NCBI GenBank assembly: GCA_021927905.1
Contig: BLLK01000046.1
Span: forward strand, 62,001 to 126,000
Length of the DNA stretch: 64,000 nucleotides
Origin: Chaetoceros tenuissimus
Taxonomy: Eukaryota; Bacillariophyta; Thalassiosirophyceae; Chaetocerotales; Chaetocerotaceae
Direction: 5' to 3'
The notes under the pieces are model-generated. The model saw only the letters and a program-made list of their open reading frames with translations. It had not been told where the DNA came from and did no database searches. Positions within the stretch are counted from its first letter, which is position 1; each line of letters starts with the position of its first letter. The position numbers and the translations under genes are program-made. Below are positions 10,309 through 18,991 of this stretch, piece by piece.

Positions 10309-10838
10309 TCTCTTTCAAATAGAAAGACTGGGAGTATTTTGTCAAGGAGTGGATCGAAGAAGGTGTGAGTAATAATGCCATTGAATTTGAAAAATTTGAT
10401 TTACAGAAAAAGAAAAGTGAAGCACTTACCAGTGACGTTTGGAGCCAAGAAGGCGCAGTGGTGCGAGAAAACAGCAGACGTCGATTCAAATTCCTGTCAA
10501 TGATCTGCTAAATGGCGAATGAAAGTATCAGGGTTAGTGTGTTGGTTACTTCATTAATGAAAAGGAAATTTGATTCTTTACCTTGAATGTGGAAGGAGCG
10601 TGGTTTCCTTTTGTGTCTTGCCTCTCTCTGGGAGAAGAGCCTACCAACAAGAGGGGCCTACCAGAGTCCTCCAATGAAATTCTCATGGAAAATCCTTTCA
10701 TTGCTATTAAAACGTAACAAGAACGTTGTTAGCCAAAGCATAGTGAATATAAACAATGTTCATTTATGTATATTAAATTGATAAATATAAATAAATAATT
10801 AAAAAAAATTAAGGAAAAGAATTCGTTGCCTCACCTTT
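10309..10838. other. 5' flank of the Mad3-like gene
   Basis: No coding region recognised. Possible minus-strand splice donors (CACTG/GTAAGT near 10430, TCAAG/GTAAAG near 10580) hint at introns in a 5' untranslated region. The small frames are unsupported. Confidence 0.4.
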
Positions 10839-11858
10839 ATGTTCAAAATATCTTCAAATAACAAATGACAATTACCAATCCAGAAGCTAAGTGAATCCAA
10901 GGAATGGCTTTAAGGAGAGGCTCCTGGACAACCGTCCAATTTTCAACAAAGCTTTGAACGAATCATAATATGTAATTTGAAATAAAAAGCATCGTGTACA
11001 GCAGTTTGATAGGGTGCTCTGGTCAAAGTTTGTTGCTTATAGAATGTAAGTAAAGTAGGCAAGGTGTTGTTCTTTGTATCATGTGTTGTGTATCGACATG
11101 AAAATACCAACCCTCTCAATTGAGTGGCGGAGCGTGTCAAGCCCTTCTTATGTTTAACTGTTTTTACTGTCAATCACAAATTGAAACCACGTACGTATGT
11201 ACGTGTACGAGGAAACCACGTACGTGTACGAGCATTTAAGCCTGGTTCGATAGAAATGTATTACTTGGCTAAATTGCCTGAAAATGGCCTACCTGAGAAA
11301 TCGAGCAAAAACCTTCTGGTGTCAAAAAGTCATTGACACCATATAACGGACATATTTAGCTCACAATTCTATTTTTTCTCATCTTTTCTATAGTTTTCTA
11401 CCTGAAAACTATAGTCATTTGTATATTCTATATCGACATATCATCCTTTTTCAATGCATTTACTCGAATAGAAACATATTTCACAAGGTGATGTAGTCAT
11501 TTTAAACAAATAAGCGTTATAAAAAACTGGTGTAGTAGGTAGTTTACTCTATGATTTATGCCACTATCTACAGCACTTACAACTATAAATATTCTATAGC
11601 TAAAAAAATATGATTTATCCTTGATTAAATCGGTAATTTGTGAGCAAATATAAAGTATTATGATCATTTTGAAAGAAATATTCATTCTCTGCGTACAACA
11701 AACACAGCTATGAATTCGTCTCAGTGAGACGGTCAATAATCTAGTATTACCTAAAAATCCTGAAAAATCGCCATTTTAGCCAAGTAATACATTTCTATCG
11801 AACCAGGCTTATTTCCTGAAGCGCTTTCTCCAGCTACTAGGATAGACAGGAAAACAAA
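10839..11858. repeat. copy B of duplicated segment, split by a MITE
   Basis: From tatgttcaaaatatcttcaaat to the cacgtacgtatgtacg tract, this stretch is a diverged direct copy of 15034 onward. Both share gacaattaccaatcca, aagctaagtgaatccaagg, catgtgttgtgtatcgac and gaaaataccaacc/cagcc. The copy is interrupted at 11238..11810 by a MITE, resumes at 11811, and stops where the Mutator-like element begins. Copies B and C were probably tandem before the insertions. Confidence 0.75.
11238..11810. mobile_element. 573-bp MITE with 36-bp TIRs and ATTT duplication
   Basis: Terminal inverted repeats beginning AAGCCTGGTTCGATAG are identical for 36 bases (11238..11273 and 11775..11810) and stay similar further in. 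The element is flanked by a 4-bp direct repeat ATTT (11234..11237 and 11811..11814). Copy A at about 9270 shows the same flanks with a single ATTT, so the empty site is preserved. There is no coding capacity. An internal perfect hairpin pairs 11388..11397 with 11405..11414 around a 7-nt loop. The family is not recognised; it is a non-autonomous TIR DNA transposon. Confidence 0.85.
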
Positions 11859-11937
11859 GAGCGCCGCGCATCGCAATACACAATATCACAATACAGCTAC
11901 AATACAGTATTTCTTACACGTCAACTGGTGTCAATAG
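11859..11937 (+). repeat. left terminal inverted repeat of the Mutator-like element
   Basis: Pairs with 14936..15014 as an inverted repeat, one mismatch near the inner end. Contains several CAATA-type short repeats (caatacacaatatcacaata). Confidence 0.9.
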
Positions 11938-12181
11938 GACAATTTGACATTTTCGCATTTACAAATTTAGATTCCATTTGATTTGCAATAAATCTACTCC
12001 GGATACTCTACTAGAGCGCTAGTCTAGTCTTATTAAATACAGACACACAAGAAATCATTAAAAAAGACTAGTTCCAATCTTACAACTATTTCGCGCACTT
12101 TTGATACTCCTTGTTTCATGAATTGAGTGAGTATATACCTGCCTCTTTTTCACCATTAGCCAGTGTCCAATATAATCTATC

Positions 12182-12493
12182 ATGATGATGAATTCTCAAG
12201 TGATAGAGAATGGGATGTATGTCTTTGAGAAAGGGGAGTGGAATGAGGTCCATCCATCCCTACAAAATCTTCTAAATGAAAAAGAACAGCCTGTGGAAAC
12301 TATCTATGTGAACATCTCCTCCTTGAAAGAATGTATTCAGCCTACCAAGACCATAGATAATATCCTCTCTATTGATAATATTCATCAAATAGATTCTACA
12401 ATTCCTGAGTGTTTCCCTGTAAATAGCATTTGGAAAGACCACGATTTCCTTTTTTCCCAAGCAAAGATGGCTTGCTCTCACAGTACCCTCTGA
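12182..12493 (+). CDS. short frame in transposon, zinc-finger N-terminal fragment
   Basis: 103 codons inside the Mutator-like element. Near its end it contains CFPVNSIWKDHDFLFSQAK, which resembles YFPVGSIWSSSNEVLSQLK in the larger gene on the other strand of the same element. It stops just where the zinc-binding residues would be expected, so it looks like a truncated relative of that gene's domain. The first half (ENGMYVFEKGEWNEVHPSL) is not recognised. It could be a decayed second gene or a leftover from an older rearrangement of the element. Confidence 0.45.
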   Translation: MMMNSQVIENGMYVFEKGEWNEVHPSLQNLLNEKEQPVETIYVNISSLKECIQPTKTIDNILSIDNIHQIDSTIPECFPVNSIWKDHDFLFSQAKMACSHSTL

Positions 12494-12746
12494 AAAGGTC
12501 TTGGAGCGAATTTCAGAGGGTTTATAACCTATTTTTGGAATAACACTTTTATGTACCACGGATCAAGATAGTCATAACCTAAAACTGCTATAGCCAAAGT
12601 AAGTCCCATGTTCTACTCAATCACAAATAAACCTTCAGAATGTTATCGTCAATAGAAATACAATAAGGTACATTGTAATATGGAGAATGGGTTTATTTGA
12701 ATTTTAAAAAATATTATAATGCATATTTTATATAATAGAATGCATC

Positions 12747-14660
12747 TTATACAGATTTGTAGTTGAGGTGATCAAGGAGAGAGACAGCATTCATCTTTTT
12801 CCAATTCATGTAATGCTGCGATTTAAATTGTTTCCCAATTAGTTTCACTTCAAGTTCAATTGAGTTTTCTTTTATATTGCAAGATTGTAACCAGCATAAT
12901 ACACTCATCATTGCTGGTCCTATAGATGTGTAACTTTTCAAGTTTCTCACGGTATCTAGAAAAGCTGCACTACCTGGAGAATTCAACGTTTGAAAGGAGA
13001 TAGTGTTGTCGTGTGTGATGACATGAAGCAATCTTTCCAAGCAATGTCTATACACATTTGCAATTGCAGTATCCTCACCATTTGTTGCATCAGCAATCAA
13101 TATTGCATGCTTAATATTTGCAACATATCTTGCGAGAGCTTTGGAAATTTCTGTCTCAATGATATTTGGAACAAGAAATGAAGGAGTGGTACTTACATTC
13201 CACTGCGATGGAATACTTTTCTTACTCTTTTTCTTTTTAGATGCACTAGATGATTCAAGCACAATTTCTCTCTTTTTCTTTGTCAAGCAAGATTCAGAAT
13301 GGCTTTTGAAGGAACTTATTTTCACGAGATGATCCCATAGGTGTCTTCGTGTGTTGTCTTCGTGAGTTGTATACTTAAAAACTGCAATAAGGTTCAACTT
13401 AAATTCACAGTTGTGGTCTTTTGCATTAGAACAGATGAAGGAGCTACTAGATCTCTTGTTGACACTGTCGTATCCAAGAAATTTGGAGGACAATTGTTTA
13501 AGTTGTGATAGTACTTCATTTGATGAGCTCCAAATACTTCCAACAGGGAAGTAAGAAGAGAGATTACCATCAAAATTCTCACTTGTTGAATTAGCAGGTA
13601 GGGAATAATTTTGGAAGTGATTACAGCCAACAAATATTTCGTTGTAATGCAAGCTATTGAATGATGTGCAATTGATTTTTTGTTGAAGAGGAATGGGGAT
13701 CGCATCTTTGGATCCCTTCTCATAAGTAACCTTTACAAGATGGGATTTAGAAGCAGAAGGTTTGGACGCGCTACCACTGCCACTGGGTTTGGAAGAGTAA
13801 GGACCACTATTCTTTGTACGTTTTGTGTGAAAGGAAACGAAATCACCTTCTTGAGAAGAGTCCTCACTATCGCTCAACAAAAAAATAGGTGGTTTAGGTG
13901 CAGGTTTAAGCGGTGCGGCGTTGTAGATATGGCCAAGAGAGTTCTGAACATCTATTTTAGAGTCGTCTCCAGTAGCAGAGTAAGAGGAAGCTCTTTTCTC
14001 TGGTATATCAGACCATACCGTACCAACATCATTTGCAAAGGAATTGAAATTGTCAGGTGATTCAGATGCTTGTTTGAGTTGCGAGGCATCATAAATATGC
14101 CCTAGAGAGTTTTGTACTTTAACCGTAGAAGAATAGTGTTGAGAGGTAGAGTAAGAGGACACTCTTTTCTTTGTATCTGACCAAGCTTCAGCGACGTCGT
14201 TTACAAAGGAATTGAACATGTCAGGATCACATAATCTTTTTTAAGAGATCCTTTGAGATAGTTAAAGCCATCCTTGTCCTTCCAAAGCAACTCTCCAGGA
14301 TGGGTAATGGGAACATGATGACCATCTGGTTTGAGCTCTGCAACTCGTTTGAAATTGGCAAAGGAAGGATAAGTGTGGTAGCTACCATGCAACGAGAAAT
14401 GAGCAATTTCATCGCAGAAAATTGGATGTTCTCTATTAGGATGGACATCAGTTACAAGTGCAAAACAGGGAGTTCTGTTTTGGTTATTTAATAAAATTTA
14501 GAATTGATGCGGACAAATAGATTTGTGCAGAATCAAATTAGAAAACTTACTGGAAGTGATAGTCACGATATTCAATGATATCACCAGGTTTCATTGTTGG
14601 CTTGTAGGTGGACCCAATTTTTGATATAGAATAAGCATAAGGGGTACTTTTGTTATCCAT
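12747..14660 (-). CDS. transposon-borne WRKY/FLYWCH-like zinc-finger protein
   Basis: Minus-strand gene in the Mutator-like element. Exon 1 is 14660..14551, exon 2 runs from 14474 down to 12747, with a 76-nt intron that keeps phase. The first about 117 residues (MKPGDIIEYRDYHF, HPIFCDEIAHFSLHGSYHTY) form an unrecognised compact domain. The frame then breaks beside an A6 run near 14236 and continues as a 490-codon frame. That frame starts with two copies of a unit of about 57 residues (NSF.NDV..WSD, VQNSLGHIY). A segment with FPVGSIW, CSNAKDHNC and, about 50 residues later, SHSESC follows: a C-C-H-C arrangement like the WRKY/FLYWCH fingers at the front of Mutator transposases. The C-terminal 170 residues are unknown and show no DDE catalytic core. 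Confidence 0.6.
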
Positions 14661-14935
14661 TTTCTGTGATTGAAGTATTTGAATGCAAAATGCAAAATAT
14701 CGGGTGATGATAAGCTTTCTTTTGTAGCTTTTGGTAAAAATGAAGGCATACTCGTAGGTTGATAGATCATACCTCAAAAATGTAGTAAAGAGTAAGAAGT
14801 AATTTTAATTCTTGTAAAGAATATCTTGTATCTTAAAAAGAATTGATTTCAATAGAGTATCCTGTTGAAATAATGAGCGAAAGTGTTTTGTTTTATTTAA
14901 CAATTTGCTGACGTCGTGAAAAGTCTTATCCCTAG

Positions 14936-15014
14936 CTATTGACACCTGTTGACGTGTAAGAAATACTGTATTGTAGCTGTATTGTGATATTGTGTATTGC
15001 GATGCGCGGCGCTC
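14936..15014 (-). repeat. right terminal inverted repeat of the Mutator-like element
   Basis: Reverse complement of 11859..11937 with one mismatch. Followed directly by the AAAACAAA duplication. Confidence 0.9.
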
Positions 15015-15033
15015 AAAACAAAGAATGAAAGCA

Positions 15034-15500
15034 TATGTTCAAAATATCTTCAAATAGCAAACGACAATTACCAATCCAAGAAGCTAAGTGAATCCAAGGA
15101 ATGGTTTTGGGGAGAGGCTCCCTTACAACCGTCCATTTTTCAAAAAACTTCAAGACATGATAACATGTAGATTTAGAACACAAAGCATGGCGCCTAGTAG
15201 TTTTGATGGGTAGAGATATTTGTGAATAGAATGTAAACTAGACAAGTTGTTCTTTGCATCATGTGTCATGTGTTGTGTATCGACTTGAAAATACCAGCCT
15301 CTCAATTTGCAAAGAGACGAGCGGACGAGCGAGCGTGTCGGTACTTAAGCCCTTTCTGTCTTTTGTTTAACTGCTTTTAACAGTCATTTAGCTACAAAAT
15401 CAAAAATGAGACCACGTACGTATGTACGAGTACCAGTATCTCCAGAAAAGCTTTCTTTTCATACGTAGGATGACAAGCTCGCAAGCAAGAGAGAACAAAG
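15034..15500. repeat. copy C of duplicated segment
   Basis: Direct, diverged copy of 10839 onward; the shared blocks are listed under copy B. It ends in a cacgtacgtatgtacgagta tract and a diverged form of the ttccagaa.tgctttctt motif, about 30 bp before tRNA-Leu. No coding content seen. Confidence 0.7.
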
Positions 15501-15526
15501 CATACGTAGATGCAAAATGAAAGAAT

Positions 15527-15606
15527 TGACGCGAGTGGGATTCGAACCCACGCCAATGAAGACAACGGCCTTAACGTTGCGCCTTAGACCGCTCGGCCAT
15601 CGCGTC
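15527..15606 (-). tRNA. trnL-AAG: tRNA-Leu (anticodon AAG)
   Basis: An 80-nt cloverleaf on the minus strand. Acceptor GACGCGA/TCGCGTC with discriminator A, D-arm GGCCGAGCGGTCTAAGGC, anticodon stem CAACG/CGTTG around TTAAGGC (anticodon AAG), class II variable arm, and T-arm GTGGGTTCGAATCCCAC. No intron. The A discriminator fits a leucine tRNA. Confidence 0.95.
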
Positions 15607-15833
15607 GATTTGTTGCGAGATGATGTGCCATCACGCAATATGATTTCTTACACATATGTTTCTTGAGGATCGTCGTCGCTGTGTTGCTGCATCCCAAAAG
15701 AACTGAAGAATCTTTTGATGATCCACTTCTCATACGACGCTTCCATTTCTCATTATTTGATTCAAAGCAAATTTGAAATTTGCACCCTTCCTACTTCCTA
15801 AGTGACAATATTCATACCTACGTACTTGTAAAA

Positions 15834-17174
15834 ATGTATCCAGGGGAAGAAGGTAATCCAACCATTGCGCAGATCCCTCCAAAAACAAATGGACAACAAA
15901 GCGGTAACCAAAATGGGATTCCAAACAATGGAGTTTATCCTTCTTATAATAATAATCAGAGCATGAATAATCCATACAATAAGAATGGGGCTGTAAATAT
16001 GAATTATCAACAACAACCTATGCAACAAGGGCAGTATATGCCAAGCAATTATGCTCCGGTCTCAAATAGCATGTATCAACAGCCCCCGCAACCATCAAAT
16101 AATCAGCAGTATTACCAGCAATATCAACAACAAATGCAGGGAAATGGAATGTATGGACAGCAGACACCACAGCAACAGCCTCAATACCATCATAGGACAC
16201 ATCATTATGGGAACCCACAACCGCAAATGCAGCAGCAGCAACAACAACAACAACCTTATATGAATATGCAACAGCCTCAGTCTCAATTTTCTCAGCAACC
16301 TATGAACATGAACTATGGTCAAAACATGGCTCCAAGTAATATACCAACAAGAAAAAAAGTTACTTTGAAAATGCTTATTCTAGGAAATTCGGGGTAAGCA
16401 ATCAATATTCAATATCATCATTTTTACTTGAGCATGTATCTCACTTTGCATTTGATCTCCAATTCTTGATTGTATTCTCTTAGAGTTGGCAAAACATCGC
16501 TAATGAACAGATATCAGTCGAACAAATTTACAGGACAGTACAAAGCAACAATTGGAGCAGACTTTACCTCCAAACAAATCACTTTGGGAGGAACAAAAGT
16601 TACATTAACTATGTGGGACACAGCTGGACAAGAAAGATTTCAATCCTTAGGAACGTCTTTTTATCGAGGGAGTGATGTAGCAATGTTGGTATACGATGTC
16701 ACGGATCGAAGCAGCTTTGATGGACTTTCGAAATGGAAAGAAGAGTATGATAAAGTTAATGGCGATGGGGAGAAAGGGGGACAGAACTCATCTAGATTCA
16801 ACAATGGTATGAATGCTTCAAGTGCGAATAATGGGCTTAAATATGTGGTTGTCGCAAATAAAGCTGATAAAGACGATGACTCAAAAGTTGTTACAAATGA
16901 AGAAGGAATGGCTTTTGCTAAGTCAATAGGTTGTTTGTTTTATGAATGTAGTGCCAAGTCTGCTCTAAATGTGGAGGAATCTTTCATGGCAGCGGCGAAG
17001 GCTGGACTTGAGTACAGTAATCAGAAACAAATGACTATGACTTCTTCCATGATGGGCCCTGGTGGAGGTTATTCACCTTACTCAAACCCAATGCCGAGCT
17101 ATGTACCACCTCAAAGAACTGTGGATCTGAATCGTGGACAGAGTAGTATGAGCGATGGCGGCGACTGTTGTTAA
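15834..17174 (+). CDS. Rab7-like GTPase with Gln/Asn-rich N-terminal extension
   Basis: Exons 15834..16393 and 16484..17174 with a 90-nt intron that splits the P-loop (GNSG-VGKTS) in phase, giving 416 residues. I start at 15834 because the longer frame adds only an unlikely leader. Residues 1-180 are Gln/Asn/Met/Pro-rich, with poly-Gln runs. The GTPase follows: P-loop GNSGVGKTS, switch I YKATIGADF as in Rab7, WDTAGQERFQSLG, NKAD in place of NKxD, and ECSAKSA. The protein ends GGDCC, a double-Cys prenylation tail. Rab7 acts in late endosome and vacuole traffic. The extension is not a normal Rab feature. An insert (GDGEKGGQNSSRFNNG) before the NKxD strand also stands out. Confidence 0.9.
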
Positions 17175-17581
17175 AAACAAATGCTTTACATCCCTTGACT
17201 CCGTGGATCTTGCCGTTGGATGCATGAGTACTAGTGTTTGTACATAAATATCAATAATTTTTTATTAACATGTTCGTACCCTCGTAGGTCTTTTAGTACT
17301 AGAATTCGATACAAGGCAAAAAATCTCTTCATTTATTTTTGGAAGAAGTATTTTCTTCCAAAGTCTAGTTACGGTCCTAGCTAAAAGACATCTGTCTACA
17401 TGTCAGAAACGCATTTGACACACGTTTGTGACAATGACAGATGACAGATAGATGATGATGGCAATAACAGAAAACAGAACAAAGAATCTGAACTAATGAA
17501 TGAGGTATTAATAAATACTACTCTATAACTTTAACGAACGAAGGCAATACATAGAAAGCACCTAGACTGCACGAACACGAA
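17175..17581. other. intergenic, no gene seen
   Basis: 407 bp of AT-rich DNA between two plus-strand genes: 3' flank of the Rab gene and promoter of the PLP-enzyme gene. Contains a short repeat tgacagatgacagatag near 17435. Confidence 0.5.
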
Positions 17582-18820
17582 ATGTATTTAAAAGAATCAT
17601 TCTCTTTCAAGGGAGATGAAATAATCTTCGACAAACCAAAGGATGTTGCTTATTTTAACAACAGTGGGAAAACTCCTCTTCCTGTGTCTGTAAAAGAGGC
17701 TGGTAGATTAGCTATTGAAAGAGAAGCAAATCCTTGGTCGGAACAGAAATCGTTTACGGAACAGATTCGGAAATATTTTGGGGAGATAGTGAATGCATCT
17801 TCGCCAGATGATATTGCTATTGTACCTAGTACTGGATTTGCAATGACCATGATTGCCCACAACCTAATCGCTGGTATATGCAAGAAGGGAAGCACAAAAT
17901 CCAAAATTCAAGTTTTAATTCTACAGGATGAAATGTCATCTGAAGTATATGCATGGCAGGAACCTAGACAAGATGGCATTCAAGTTGAATTCGTCATAGT
18001 ACCTCATCCAACTTCTGATAGCGGGTGGACAGCATCGATACTTGACTATTTAAAGAATTACAAGATTGATGTATGTTGTGTGCCTCAGTGCCACTGGTCT
18101 GACGGTTCGTATGTGGATATTACAGCTGTTGGGTATCACTGTAAAGAAAATGATATAAAGTTTGTGATTGATGGCACGCAGTCTGTTGGAATAATGCATA
18201 TGGATGTTCAAAAGATACATTGTGATGCTTTGGCTTGCAGTGTCCACAAATGGTTATTAAGCCCCCATGGAATGTCATTATTATACGTTCATCCAAAATA
18301 TCACAGCGAATGGAAACCATTAGACCAACATGAGCGATCACGTGTTGTATTCCAAAATATTGAATACGACGCGAGGGAAAATAACATTGACAAACACGGG
18401 TATCCATCACAATTTCTTCCTGGTGCAAGAAGATTGGATAGTGGAGGGAAAAAAAATCCAATTCTAGAGCCAATGATTTGTGAGGCACTCAAAATCGTAA
18501 ATAGTCTTGATCTCATAGAAGCAAATGTCTTTTTGAAGAATATAACGGATTATATTTTGAATCGAGCGGAGCTCTTTGGATTAGATTGTCAACCAGGACC
18601 TAGATGTAACCATATCATAGGTTTACGTCCGAGAACAGATACAATGAAGAAGTTTTTAACTCCCTACAAAATGGTTGAAATCGCAACTAACCTTGCAACG
18701 AAAAACATTTTTATTGCTGTACGAAACAATGCTTTCAGGATTTCGATCTATCTATTCACTACAATGAATGAAGTTGATCTACTATTGAACGAACTAGAGA
18801 AGGCATGTTCATGTAAATGA
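17582..18820 (+). CDS. class V aminotransferase-fold PLP enzyme
   Basis: A single exon of 412 codons. It shows the class V aminotransferase/cysteine-desulfurase family plan: AYFNNSGKTPLPVSV at the N-terminus, a cofactor-phosphate region IVPSTGFAMTM, FVIDGTQSVG with the Asp that pairs with the pyridine ring, and CSVHKWLLSPHG with the Schiff-base Lys. Length is typical. No presequence is visible, so cytosol is likely. The closest type could be an isopenicillin epimerase-like or hercynylcysteine lyase (EgtE)-like enzyme, but substrate cannot be read from the sequence. Plus-strand neighbours on both sides are unrelated. Confidence 0.8.
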   Translation: MYLKESFSFKGDEIIFDKPKDVAYFNNSGKTPLPVSVKEAGRLAIEREANPWSEQKSFTEQIRKYFGEIVNASSPDDIAIVPSTGFAMTMIAHNLIAGICKKGSTKSKIQVLILQDEMSSEVYAWQEPRQDGIQVEFVIVPHPTSDSGWTASILDYLKNYKIDVCCVPQCHWSDGSYVDITAVGYHCKENDIKFVIDGTQSVGIMHMDVQKIHCDALACSVHKWLLSPHGMSLLYVHPKYHSEWKPLDQHERSRVVFQNIEYDARENNIDKHGYPSQFLPGARRLDSGGKKNPILEPMICEALKIVNSLDLIEANVFLKNITDYILNRAELFGLDCQPGPRCNHIIGLRPRTDTMKKFLTPYKMVEIATNLATKNIFIAVRNNAFRISIYLFTTMNEVDLLLNELEKACSCK

Positions 18821-18991
18821 GGTTTTGAGAATCAAGGTATCAGTGTAAAATTCGTATTTTTAGTAACAAACAAATATTTGTAGTCTATTTGCATTTGAAT
18901 TTTTAAAAAGAAAGACTATTTCAAAAATCTCCAAGCATATTACTATTCAATTATTACCATCTGAACGAGTTCCTAATGTTTAAAAGAAATT

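Larger units (their letters stand above)
11859..15014. mobile_element. Mutator-like DNA transposon, 3,156 bp, no transposase seen
   Basis: Terminal inverted repeats of about 79 bp (11859..11937 and 14936..15014) begin GAGCGCCGCGCATCGC and differ at one position. An 8-bp direct repeat AAAACAAA flanks the element (11851..11858, 15015..15022). Long TIRs and an 8-bp duplication fit the Mutator superfamily better than hAT, but this is not proven. The interior holds a minus-strand two-exon gene for a zinc-finger protein and a short plus-strand frame sharing a motif with it. No DDE transposase core can be seen, so the element is probably non-autonomous. The near-identical TIRs suggest a fairly recent insertion. 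Confidence 0.8.

Noticed and set aside
11497-11736. Minus-strand frame inside the MITE
   Set aside because: No recognisable content; the element looks non-coding.
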